This document shows positions 5,847 through 14,073 of a DNA stretch of 22,126 bases, one piece after another. Location: positions 1 to 22,126 of the forward strand of contig JAFUPE010000035.1 in the NCBI GenBank assembly GCA_017481395.1, given 5' to 3'. The stretch's first letter is position 1. Each line of letters begins with the position of its first letter. A model generated the notes under the pieces. That model ran no database searches. It saw only the letters and a program-made list of their open reading frames with translations, and was not told the origin of the DNA. Source of the DNA: Ruminococcus sp. Its GTDB lineage: Bacteria > Bacillota_A > Clostridia > Oscillospirales > Acutalibacteraceae. The position numbers and the translations under genes were made by a program.

Positions 5847-6863
5847 TTAAATTAAGCTGATTTTTAAAGTCTTAAAACCTTCTGTAAGCTCGAAAGCATC
5901 AAAAATTGCCTTGGATACATAGACACAGTCTTCGGTAAGAAGGATAAAGCTGTAGTCCTCGTACTTTAACGCTAAATCACCTATTCCCTCTGTACCCATT
6001 ACAAAAGCGGCAGTAGACAAAGCATCGCACACTTCACCGCTTTTGCCGATTACAGTTGCGGATAAAACGTTGCTTTCAGCAGGTGATGCGGTAAAGGGAT
6101 TTAAAATATGATGATACCGCTTGCCGTTTTCTTCGAAATACCGTTCGTATCCGCCTGCAGTAGATGCGGTTATGTCCTTGGCTTTAAGGATGGCAAAATA
6201 GCCCTCCTTATAGGGAGCCTTGATACCGATTTTAAAGCTTTCGCCCTGAGGCTTTGAGCCGATAAGACGTATATTACCGCCAAAGTTAAGCAATGCAGAC
6301 TCTACACCCTGATTTTTTAAAGCCTCTGCCGCCTTGTCGGCGATAAAACCCTTTGCGATACCGCCCAAATCAAGGCTTGCTCCCTCGGGGATTCTGACGC
6401 TTTTTGTGCTTTCATCAATTTCTATTTTATTATAGTCTATAAGGCTTTTAACTTCAAGAAGCTCTGAGTCGGTTGGTACTTTGTAGCTCGACGAGGTAAA
6501 GCCCCACAGCTTTACGGCAGGATATACCGTAACGTCAAAAAAACCCGACGTAGCCTTTGACACCTCTTTGGCTGTTTTGATAAGCTCAAAGCATTCATCG
6601 CTTACTCTGACAAAACTGCCTGCCGAATCGTTGATTTTATTAACGTCACTATCTGAATTGGTAACAGACAAAAGGCTTTCAAGCCTTTTAATCTCATTTT
6701 CTGCAAAGTCTATTGCCTCGGTATTATCAGAATAAACCGACATAGTGATTATGGTATCAAGGGCGTAAAGCTCCTCTTCTTTAAGAGGAGCTTTAGCCTT
6801 ACAGCCTGCAAGAGGCACAATTGATAAAGTTAACGTTAAGAGTATACAAAAGAATTTTTTCAT
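5847..6863 (-). CDS. apbE: ApbE-family FAD:protein FMN transferase, lipoprotein
   Basis: This 338-residue enzyme attaches FMN from FAD to a threonine of a target flavoprotein (for example RnfG/RnfD, NqrC or extracellular reductases) on the outer face of the membrane. A lipoprotein signal with lipobox LAGC (Cys21) follows a hydrophobic stretch at 4-18. Family motifs are LDTIITMSVYS, DLGGIAKGFIADKAAEAL (165-182), NFGGNIRLIG, STAGGYERYF (234-243), HHILNP (251-256) and CDALSTAAFVMG, with Asp280 the expected metal ligand. I chose ATG at 6863 because it begins the signal peptide. It is one base after the cotH stop, which implies translational coupling, and no strong ribosome site is seen. The flavin-acceptor protein is not in this window. 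Confidence 0.93.
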   Translation of the reverse strand: MKKFFCILLTLTLSIVPLAGCKAKAPLKEEELYALDTIITMSVYSDNTEAIDFAENEIKRLESLLSVTNSDSDVNKINDSAGSFVRVSDECFELIKTAKEVSKATSGFFDVTVYPAVKLWGFTSSSYKVPTDSELLEVKSLIDYNKIEIDESTKSVRIPEGASLDLGGIAKGFIADKAAEALKNQGVESALLNFGGNIRLIGSKPQGESFKIGIKAPYKEGYFAILKAKDITASTAGGYERYFEENGKRYHHILNPFTASPAESNVLSATVIGKSGEVCDALSTAAFVMGTEGIGDLALKYEDYSFILLTEDCVYVSKAIFDAFELTEGFKTLKISLI

Positions 6864-6864
6864 T

Positions 6865-9543
6865 TTACTTGCTATAAGGTTTGCCAATGTTAAGGTCTGA
6901 TTCAATGTGTGCACAGTACTTCTGGATTGCTGTGGCGTCCTTGACGTTAACCTTACCGTCGGCATTTACGTCAGCAAGGCTTTCGCTGAAATCATAAACC
7001 TTAATATTCGCTGACTCTTTCTGAATGGCGGTAGCATCCTTAATGCTTACCTTGCCGTCAAGGTCAGCGTCGCCTAAAATGCCGTTTTCGGGGTTAGCAA
7101 GCAGATAATCCTTCCACTGCTCGGAAATCCAAGCACTGCGGCTTAAGAACCAATCTGTCATATAATCAAACTGACCCTTAAAGGTAAACTGGTCGTAAGA
7201 AGTTAATTTGGAATCAGTAGTATAAGTAAGAGTGTCATAGTCAAACTCAGCCTTAGTAAGGCTTGAATGGTCGCATATCCACTCGTTATCAGCTTCCATT
7301 TCCCAAATCATATAGTTCATATCTGCGGAAGCGGCAAGATAGCTATAATAAACGTCGTAGGAAAGGATCTCATCGTCGGCATTGCCACTGCTCATAAATG
7401 TATCTATTGCAGGAACGAAGTCCTCGAACCAAACACGCTGAGCGGCGGACATAATCTGAGTATTTTTAGAAGACAAGTAGCTTAAATTATTGGAACCTTT
7501 CTTGTACTGACACCACCAACCCGTATACTCGGTATAATCCTTTACGCCAAAGCCGTTCAGGTCGGACTGCACACCGTGTGCATTACCGATAGAATTATCA
7601 AAATCCCACACAGGGGCTGCGTAGAATTTATAGTTACCGTCTTCGTCGGGAACATAGGTAAGGTACCAGCTGTGTGTATCCCAGTTTTTGCCTAATTCCT
7701 GCACGAGGAAAGCCTTTGCAAAGGAATCGATATCAATAAGTTCCCCTAAATTCTCGCTGTTATTCTTAAGTGCAAGGTACATTTCGTCAAAGAGCTTTTT
7801 GGCGTAGGCTTTAACTTCATCGGCGTAAAGGTTGTCGTAATCTTCAACGTTAGGGCTTTTAATAACAACATCAATGCCTGAGTTGGTGGACGTATAGAAG
7901 TCTTCGCCAAAGGGTACCTCGAGAAGCATTGAAAACTGCTCCTTAAGATTGCCGTTTTCGTCAAGATGGTCGTCGTCAGCTACGTCAAAAACAAGGTTCT
8001 TTTTGCCGGGCTCGATTTTCTGGCACATCTGATATGAGCCTTTATATTCGCCGTCTACATAGAAGTCAACAAAACACGAGTCAGAAGAGTAACGCATACC
8101 TACTGCGTCGCCTAAATCGTAAAGAATACGGTTACGACAAAGTGCAGCGTCCTGAAAATTTGCAAGAAGGCTGAACTGCTTTGTTTTCTGAATTATTGAG
8201 CCAACTTGAACAGTATCTTCAAAATTAAGGTTAAAGGGCTTTTTGTCGGCATTCCATGTGGTGTTGCCTCTGCCCTTGATTTTTTTAAGGTCGGTGTCGT
8301 TAACAGTGCCGTCAGAGTTTACAATAGCTGCCCATGCAGATGTGGAGTTGCTCTTATCCTTGCAGAGATAATCCCAAAGCTCTTCGGTTTTGGAAAAATC
8401 GTTATTTACAAACAAAGAAGACTCAGCAGTTGAGCACATAAAGATAACGTCGGCTTCCAATGCACCCTCTGCTTTATAAACTTCTGACGTACCGTTTTCT
8501 GCGGTTTTAAAGGTAATGGTTTTTACTTCACCAGCAGGAATTTCTACACCATTAAAGGTTACGGGATAATTATAAGTGTTTAAAATCTCGGTTTCAAAGG
8601 TGAAGGGTTGCTTATTGTCAGGGTTAGAGGTTGATGAAGGCATAAAGAAATAGCTTGTATCTCCTATATTCTTAAGGTTTACCCATGCTTCTTTCTCTTG
8701 TCCGCCGTCAGAAATTGCGTGTGCATAGAGATTGTCAGGCTGTGCATTGATATAAGCAAAATCAGCAAGCCTGAGAGTTAAGCTAACCTTATCCTGTGCG
8801 GCGATTTCGCCGTTTTCAAAGTATGCAGTAATTATGCCTTCAATCTGAGTAACGTTAAGCTCAGGAACAAAGGTGCAGGTTTCAGAGTCACTGCCTTTAT
8901 TGGAGTCGATAATAATTTCGTATTTATAGGTTACGTCAGCATTTACAGGCTCTTCGTAATAAAGAGTAGCTTGATGCTCCTGTCCTTTTTCGCCGCCTGG
9001 AGGTGTAACGGTCAGAACGGCTTCAATGTCATAGGGATAGAAAGCAGAGGCTTCAAGATAACCTGAGCCCTCAGCCTCAATGTTATAGTCGGTTATTACA
9101 ACTGTATTGTTGCCGTTTAAAAAGTCGGCATAGGTAAGCTCGACGGAATGATTCCAGAGGTTTTCTTTGCTTCCACGCCAGAAACGAAGCACGTCGCTGC
9201 CTGCATCCTCGGCGGTTACTGTGTAGCTGTAGAAGCAGTCAGAAATCTTTTCGGTAACGGCTTTGGGGTTAAACCGGTCGGTATCCTCGCCGATATATAC
9301 CTTTTCTTTTTCACCCGAGTCGTAGCGGGTGTTTGCAGTAAAGTTTATATAAAGATAGGACTCTACAACCTCCCAGCCAACATTGGCAGAGCCTGTGTGA
9401 AAATCGGGCATTTGGGTATAATCAACATAAATTACGTCGCCCTCTTTAAAGCCGTCGTTATCTGCAGATACTGTACCTGCCAATAAAGCAGTTACGCTTA
9501 AAAGAACAAGAACTAATGCTAATGCTTTTTTGAAAATTTTCAT
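6865..9543 (-). CDS. secreted CotH-family protein with C-terminal type I dockerin
   Basis: This is an 892-residue exported protein. A signal peptide (KIFKKALALVLVLLSVTALL, probable cut after VSA at 27) is followed by about 350 residues of unassigned beta-rich, Trp/Tyr-rich sequence that could include carbohydrate-binding or Ig-like modules. The CotH domain covers about 360-810. Its motifs are KGRGNTTWNADKKPF (423-437) and PVWDFDNSIGN (644-654), the latter containing the metal-binding aspartates of the atypical CotH kinase fold. The C-terminal 71 residues (from 822) are a type I dockerin: two calcium loops, DADLDGKVSIKDA and DVNADGKVNVKDA, each followed by TAIQK. Dockerins bind cohesins on cellulosome-like scaffolds; CotH proteins phosphorylate spore-coat proteins in Bacillus, while their role on scaffolds is unsettled. 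ATG at 9543 has GGAGG eight bases upstream. Confidence 0.93.
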   Translation of the reverse strand: MKIFKKALALVLVLLSVTALLAGTVSADNDGFKEGDVIYVDYTQMPDFHTGSANVGWEVVESYLYINFTANTRYDSGEKEKVYIGEDTDRFNPKAVTEKISDCFYSYTVTAEDAGSDVLRFWRGSKENLWNHSVELTYADFLNGNNTVVITDYNIEAEGSGYLEASAFYPYDIEAVLTVTPPGGEKGQEHQATLYYEEPVNADVTYKYEIIIDSNKGSDSETCTFVPELNVTQIEGIITAYFENGEIAAQDKVSLTLRLADFAYINAQPDNLYAHAISDGGQEKEAWVNLKNIGDTSYFFMPSSTSNPDNKQPFTFETEILNTYNYPVTFNGVEIPAGEVKTITFKTAENGTSEVYKAEGALEADVIFMCSTAESSLFVNNDFSKTEELWDYLCKDKSNSTSAWAAIVNSDGTVNDTDLKKIKGRGNTTWNADKKPFNLNFEDTVQVGSIIQKTKQFSLLANFQDAALCRNRILYDLGDAVGMRYSSDSCFVDFYVDGEYKGSYQMCQKIEPGKKNLVFDVADDDHLDENGNLKEQFSMLLEVPFGEDFYTSTNSGIDVVIKSPNVEDYDNLYADEVKAYAKKLFDEMYLALKNNSENLGELIDIDSFAKAFLVQELGKNWDTHSWYLTYVPDEDGNYKFYAAPVWDFDNSIGNAHGVQSDLNGFGVKDYTEYTGWWCQYKKGSNNLSYLSSKNTQIMSAAQRVWFEDFVPAIDTFMSSGNADDEILSYDVYYSYLAASADMNYMIWEMEADNEWICDHSSLTKAEFDYDTLTYTTDSKLTSYDQFTFKGQFDYMTDWFLSRSAWISEQWKDYLLANPENGILGDADLDGKVSIKDATAIQKESANIKVYDFSESLADVNADGKVNVKDATAIQKYCAHIESDLNIGKPYSK

Positions 9544-9572
9544 AAAAAACACCTCCGTTAAAATACATTAAA

Positions 9573-9578
9573 ATTATA
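9573..9578 (-). promoter_or_regulatory. possible -10 box for the cotH-apbE-mnmA unit
   Basis: Minus-strand TATAAT lies 29 bases before the cotH start codon and would give a start near 9566, upstream of GGAGG. No convincing -35 hexamer is present 16-18 bases further up (TGGTAT at 17), so another sigma factor, an activator or a chance match are all possible. Confidence 0.3.
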
Positions 9579-9669
9579 CTATATGTAAGCAAATAATACC
9601 ATTTACAAATATAACAAAACTAAACATATGATTTTGTCGCTTTTTACACTTTGTTTTTTTGCATAACAA

Positions 9670-9695
9670 AAGCGGCTCTCTTACGAAAGCCGCTT
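9670..9695 (-). terminator. intrinsic terminator closing the remA-to-HprK-like unit
   Basis: AAGCGGCT (minus strand 9695-9688) pairs with AGCCGCTT (9677-9670) around a 10-base loop. On the minus strand TTGTTATGC follows, giving a TTTTGTT run with the stem end. It lies 11 bases after the stop of the HPr-kinase-like gene. The next 90 bases up to the cotH ribosome site show no gene. Confidence 0.75.
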
Positions 9696-9706
9696 AACAA
9701 GTACAA

Positions 9707-10408
9707 TTATTTACCGCTTAGAGTATTAAAGGCAAGCTCCACAGCCTCGAAGCTTATGTTACACGAAAGCCTGTAAACAGGCACATGCTGCAAGGTTGTG
9801 TCAAGCAAACTTAAAAGCGATGCCATTTTGTCAGCTTCGTCGCATCTTAAGGTTTGCTCCATAATAATTGCAGTCGCCTCTATAGGCTTTAGGCGGACAA
9901 TGGAGTTTTCCTTAGCCTGCTTTAAAACGCAGATGCCGCAAAGAGGCACCATTGTGTTAGAGTTAATGTCATGCTTGCCTGAAAAAGGTGTACCGCATAC
10001 GAAAACAGTATCATTGATTACTCTTAAGACAGGCTTATCATCGTTAACAGGAATTGCACGACTTCCGAAATACTTACGCCACAAAGCAGAGTGGGTAGAC
10101 TTACCAGCTCCGCAAGGGCCTGTAAATGCAAAGCCGTAACCGTCAACGGCAACAGCTGAGGAATGCAGGAAGAAGGCATCTTTGTCAAGAACCTCTTTGT
10201 AAAACTTAATACCCATAAGAACATATTCAGCAAGGTCACGGGTAACCTCATACTTTTTGATGTGTTCATCAATTTCTTCTTCGCTTACCGAAAGAACAAT
10301 TTCAGGAGCAATATTTTGGTCGTGGGCAAGGTATTTTTCAGACCTTTTCATAAGTCTGGGATATCTTGCCTCGTATTCTACATAAAAATCTGCAATTGAA
10401 TAAAGCAT
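9707..10408 (-). CDS. HPr-kinase-like P-loop protein of unknown substrate
   Basis: This 233-residue protein resembles the C-terminal kinase domain of HPr kinase/phosphorylase and PEP carboxykinase. It has LHSSAVAVDGYGFAF (81-95), Walker A GPCGAGKSTHS (97-107), VNDDKPVLR (121-129, acidic metal-binding candidates Asp123 and Asp124) and GTPFSGKHDI (139-148). It lacks the N-terminal domain of true HprK (about 310 residues), having only about 75 other residues there, and I do not see the HprK signature. Similar short kinases occur near peptide-modification genes in other bacteria, but no precursor peptide or PqqD-like gene is seen here. A good ribosome site (AAGGAG) overlaps the rsgA stop, so it is the last gene of the long unit. 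ATP-dependent phosphorylation is an inference from the fold; the substrate is unknown. Confidence 0.75.
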   Translation of the reverse strand: MLYSIADFYVEYEARYPRLMKRSEKYLAHDQNIAPEIVLSVSEEEIDEHIKKYEVTRDLAEYVLMGIKFYKEVLDKDAFFLHSSAVAVDGYGFAFTGPCGAGKSTHSALWRKYFGSRAIPVNDDKPVLRVINDTVFVCGTPFSGKHDINSNTMVPLCGICVLKQAKENSIVRLKPIEATAIIMEQTLRCDEADKMASLLSLLDTTLQHVPVYRLSCNISFEAVELAFNTLSGK

Positions 10409-10420
10409 ATTTTTCTCTCC

Positions 10421-11320
10421 TTACTTTAATTCCCAAGCTTTTATGTCCTTTAATTCCTCGTACATAAGCTTGTAGCTTGCGTGTCGTGAGTGGGAAATTT
10501 TGCCGCTTTTAACTGCCTCTATTACTGCACAGCCTTTTTCAACTGTATGAGAACACGACGTAAACATACACCGGGGGATATAATCCTCAAATTCAGGAAA
10601 GCAATACATAAGCTCATCCTTATTATTAAGGCTGTATCTGATAAGGTCAACCGTAGAAAAACCCGGAGTGTCGGCAATAAAGCCACTCTCAAGCTTATAA
10701 AGCTCTACGGTACGGGTGGTGTGCTTACCTCTGCCTAATTTGTCGCTGATATCAGCAGTTTTTAATCCCAAATCGGGAAGAATATTGTTAAGTAAAGTAG
10801 ACTTTCCTACGCCAGAATTACCGATAAAAGCCGAAAGTCTGCCTTCTAAAAGGCTCTTTACCTCGTCCACACCTTCCTTGGTAACGTCAGAGTAAACTAT
10901 ACAACGAAAGCCTGCTTTTCTGTATGTTTCGCAAAGGTCAGCAGGAGCAGAAATGTCGGTTTTAGAAAAGACAATAACAGGCTCCACCTCAATAGCTGAG
11001 GCGGCGGCTGTAAGCTTGTCGATAACCAAAGTATTTGGCTCGGGGCGAACCGAAGAAACTACAATGAAAAGTCGGTCAAGATTTGCAAGGGGCGGACGTG
11101 TAAGGTAGTTTTTTCGGGGTAAAATCTTACTAAGACTGTGGTAGCCGTCTTTTTTAAGCTCTACCTCTACCCTGTCGCCTGCAACAGGAGCAGAGCCGCT
11201 TTTGCGGAATGCACCTTTTGCTTTGCATTCAAAAACCTCGTCTTGGCAATCTACGTAGTAAAAACCGCCTGTTACCTTGGTTAAAATACCTGTGCGGATA
11301 TTTTGGTTTTCACAGTTCAT
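10421..11320 (-). CDS. rsgA: ribosome small-subunit GTPase RsgA
   Basis: RsgA (299 residues) is a circularly permuted GTPase that binds the maturing 30S subunit and checks the decoding centre. An OB fold occupies residues 1-70. The GTPase motifs come in the permuted order: G4-like SKTD (119-122, Ser in place of the usual Asn), then G1 GNSGVGKST (167-175), then G3 DTPG (217-220). A C-terminal zinc site consists of Cys251, Cys256, His258 and Cys264. The switch region KLGRGKHTTR (194-203) is also typical. Its ATG overlaps the prkC stop by one base (TAATG), so the two are translationally coupled. In Bacillus RsgA is a reported PrkC substrate, which makes the neighbourhood meaningful, but no phosphosite can be read from sequence alone. 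Confidence 0.96.
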   Translation of the reverse strand: MNCENQNIRTGILTKVTGGFYYVDCQDEVFECKAKGAFRKSGSAPVAGDRVEVELKKDGYHSLSKILPRKNYLTRPPLANLDRLFIVVSSVRPEPNTLVIDKLTAAASAIEVEPVIVFSKTDISAPADLCETYRKAGFRCIVYSDVTKEGVDEVKSLLEGRLSAFIGNSGVGKSTLLNNILPDLGLKTADISDKLGRGKHTTRTVELYKLESGFIADTPGFSTVDLIRYSLNNKDELMYCFPEFEDYIPRCMFTSCSHTVEKGCAVIEAVKSGKISHSRHASYKLMYEELKDIKAWELK

Positions 11321-13317
11321 TATTCTGTAACCTCTGCTTCTGTAGCGGTGGTAGCTGAGGATGTCTGAGTTTCGGGTGCGGTGGTGGTTTCTTCTACCCA
11401 GTAATACTCTATTAGCTCAGAGGTTTTCTTTGTAAAATTAACAGAATAAACAGCATAAAGGCTGTCGTTAAGAGATATCTCTACGTTCTTAATTCCTGTA
11501 CCTGTTACGGTGACGGTAATCTTTTTAGGTGTATTTGAATCAACATAAATCGGGTCGCTGGCTGAGTCGTCGCAACGCACCACCATCTTGGTATTATCCT
11601 CTACAGTCTTGGGAAGCTCAACCTCCAGCTGAACACTTGTCTGGGGCTCGCCGTCGCTGATACTGATTTTTACTGTTGATTTGGGATTAAGCTTGCCGCT
11701 TACAGGCGACTGAGTTACAACTGTGCCCTTTGGCTTGTCGCTCTTAACGGTTTTAACCTCTGCAGTAAAGTCTGCGTCCTCAAGCATTGACTCAGCTTCT
11801 TCCTGAGTATAGCCGATTACGTAGGGCACACTTTTGCGGGTATCGGTAGTTTCGCCCACTACGTAAACATAAATTGTCTCGGTATAATCTGCAGTTGTAT
11901 TCATAGAGGGATAAGTGTTTTTAACTGTACCCGGCTCCATAGAATCGTCAAGCACAGTGCAGATTTCGTAATAAATAAAGTTTGCTTCCTTAAGCTTTAT
12001 GAGAGCTGTATTCTGGTCGTCGCCGTATACATAAGGTATTTCGCCTTCACCCTGCTTGCTGTTAACAGAAAGCGTGATTGTGGCATTTTCCTTAACCTTT
12101 TTCTTAGAGCTTGGCAAAGGAGTCTGGTCAATAATTTCGTTTATCTCTTTTTCTTTATTATAAACATACTCGTACTCGAATTTAAATTTATAATCGGAGT
12201 TGTTCATAACCTCATTGACGTTCATACCTATAAAGCTGGGGATTTCGACCTCTGCAAGCTCCTCGGTAGCAGTCTGCCTTGTAAGACCGATTACAAAGCA
12301 TACGGTAAACGCAATAAACGCCGCAATAACAACGCCTAAAACCACTGCAAATGCAGAGCTGTGACGTACGTTATCGTCGTCCTTGGAAACCTCGTCAGCA
12401 GACTCGGCACGATTGCTACGCACCTTGTTTATGGCATCTACGTACTTTGTAGCCTGTTTGTCGAAAAGGTACTTATACTCGAACTTAACAGAAGGATTAA
12501 GCCTGAAACGCTCGATATCAGAGAGCATTTCCTGAGCTGACTGATAGCGGTCAGAAGGCTGCTTCTGCATAGCTTTAAGGGTGATTTCTTCCAAGCCTTC
12601 GGGAATGTCAGAATTAAGCTCGCAGGGTGAATCGGGAGTAAGCTGAAGATGCATCAATGCAACCGATACAGCGTTGTCGCCGTCGTAAGGCAGCTTGCCT
12701 GTAAGCATCTCGTACATCATAACACCTAAGGAATATATGTCGGTTCTGCCGTCAGTGATGTCGCCCTTTGCCTGCTCGGGAGCAATATAGTGAACAGAGC
12801 CGATAGCCTGCTCGGTCATGGTTTTGGTATTATTTGAAAAACGTGCAATACCAAAGTCAGTAACCTTGATTGTACCATCGGAAAGGAGCATCATATTCTG
12901 AGGCTTAACGTCTCTGTGTACAACACCTTTAGAATGTGCATGAGAAAGAGCCGCCAAAACCTGACTAATAAGGTGTACGGTTTCTTTCCATGTTAGAACA
13001 CCCTGCTGTTGGATATACTCCTTTAGGGTGATGCCGTCGATATATTCCATTACGATATACTGAATCATATCGCCAAAGGAAACGTCAAACACCTTTACAA
13101 TATTAGGGTGAGAAAGTACGGCAATAGCCTTTGATTCGTTTTTGAAGCGACGGATAAACTCAAGGTTATTGAGGTACTCGTCCTTAAGTATTTTGATAGC
13201 AACCTCGCGGTCGTCGATAGTATCATAGCAGCGATAAACGTTAGCCATGCCGCCAATACCGATAAGCTCTCGGATGTCATAGCGGCCGTCAAGCTTTTTG
13301 CCTACGTATTTATCCAT
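11320..13317 (-). CDS. prkC: PASTA-domain membrane Ser/Thr protein kinase
   Basis: This 665-residue eukaryotic-type kinase senses cell-wall fragments or lipid II and phosphorylates cell-wall, translation and division proteins. The kinase domain (about 13-275) has GIGGMANV (glycine loop), Lys42, Glu61, HRD at 134-136, DFG at 154-156 and APEQ at 179-182. A juxtamembrane stretch is followed by one membrane helix (about 322-346). Outside are three PASTA repeats (about 357-420, 426-488, 496-556). Beyond them is an extra segment of about 80 residues (560-640) that is not a clear PASTA repeat, and a Thr/Glu-rich tail (641-665). It follows prpC by 15 bases, the usual kinase-phosphatase pair. AGAGGAG precedes ATG by nine bases. 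Confidence 0.96.
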   Translation of the reverse strand: MDKYVGKKLDGRYDIRELIGIGGMANVYRCYDTIDDREVAIKILKDEYLNNLEFIRRFKNESKAIAVLSHPNIVKVFDVSFGDMIQYIVMEYIDGITLKEYIQQQGVLTWKETVHLISQVLAALSHAHSKGVVHRDVKPQNMMLLSDGTIKVTDFGIARFSNNTKTMTEQAIGSVHYIAPEQAKGDITDGRTDIYSLGVMMYEMLTGKLPYDGDNAVSVALMHLQLTPDSPCELNSDIPEGLEEITLKAMQKQPSDRYQSAQEMLSDIERFRLNPSVKFEYKYLFDKQATKYVDAINKVRSNRAESADEVSKDDDNVRHSSAFAVVLGVVIAAFIAFTVCFVIGLTRQTATEELAEVEIPSFIGMNVNEVMNNSDYKFKFEYEYVYNKEKEINEIIDQTPLPSSKKKVKENATITLSVNSKQGEGEIPYVYGDDQNTALIKLKEANFIYYEICTVLDDSMEPGTVKNTYPSMNTTADYTETIYVYVVGETTDTRKSVPYVIGYTQEEAESMLEDADFTAEVKTVKSDKPKGTVVTQSPVSGKLNPKSTVKISISDGEPQTSVQLEVELPKTVEDNTKMVVRCDDSASDPIYVDSNTPKKITVTVTGTGIKNVEISLNDSLYAVYSVNFTKKTSELIEYYWVEETTTAPETQTSSATTATEAEVTE

Positions 13318-13332
13318 AATCGGCTACTCCTC

Positions 13333-14058
13333 TCAATAAATAACGGTGACGGTGATATTATCGGTACCGCCGCCTTCTTTTGCTTTTTCTACAAGAGTAT
13401 TAACCAAAGACTCGCCACGATTTTCGTGAACAGTCTTAACAATATCGCCGTTTGTCACACAATTTGTAAGTCCGTCGCTACAGCTTAAAATAACGTCGCC
13501 GTAAGTGAAGTTAGCCTCTATGTAATCCAAAGTTACATCAGGGCGTATTCCCAAAGCTCGTGTGATTATATTTTTATTGGGATGATTCTGTGCCTGCTCC
13601 TGAGTAATTTCGCCACGTTTGACCATTTCCTGCACTACAGAATGGTCCTCGGTAAGCTGCTTAATTTTGCCGCCGCGGATTGAGTAGGTACGGCTGTCGC
13701 CAACATGCACAACGTGAACAGTTCTGTCCTTTACAAAAACAAGCTCGCAGGTTGTGCCCATACCCTCAAGCTCAGGCTCAGTAATTGAGATGTCAAAAAG
13801 ATGAGAGTTCGCTCTGCGGACAATATCGGTAAGCAGGGTTGCCAGCTGGTCTTTTGTTAACGTTTCATCGTAAAGCTGCTCAATCTGCTCTGAAATAAGC
13901 TCAACAGCTGTGGCTGAGGCAACGTTGCCGCCTGCGGCTCCGCCCATTCCGTCGCAAACTACTGCCCATGCTGTGCTTGGGGATACAACTCCGAATCGAC
14001 AATCGTCCTGATTCTGGCTTCTTACTAAGCCAATATCGCTTTTGCTGAAAACCTCCAA
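13333..14058 (-). CDS. prpC: PP2C-type Ser/Thr phosphatase, partner of the PASTA kinase
   Basis: This 241-residue metal-dependent phosphatase reverses PrkC-dependent phosphorylation. PP2C motifs in order are RSQNQDD (13-19), CDGMGGAAGG (35-44, metal-binding Asp36 and Gly37), GDSRTY, an LxxDHS motif (TEDHS), ITRALG, SCSDGLTN and the C-terminal GGTDNITVTVIY. Length and order are normal. The chosen start is a TTG codon at 14058, supported by AAGGAGG eight bases upstream; no ATG with a better site is nearby, so weaker initiation may keep phosphatase levels down. It lies between rlmN (15 bases) and prkC (15 bases) within the long unit. Confidence 0.96.
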   Translation of the reverse strand: MEVFSKSDIGLVRSQNQDDCRFGVVSPSTAWAVVCDGMGGAAGGNVASATAVELISEQIEQLYDETLTKDQLATLLTDIVRRANSHLFDISITEPELEGMGTTCELVFVKDRTVHVVHVGDSRTYSIRGGKIKQLTEDHSVVQEMVKRGEITQEQAQNHPNKNIITRALGIRPDVTLDYIEANFTYGDVILSCSDGLTNCVTNGDIVKTVHENRGESLVNTLVEKAKEGGGTDNITVTVIY

Positions 14059-14073
14059 GTTGTATACCTCCTT

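Noticed and set aside
6864..6965. Extending apbE upstream to an ATG inside cotH
   Set aside because: The extra 34 residues run out of frame through the dockerin region and would hide the lipoprotein signal, so the shorter start is preferred.
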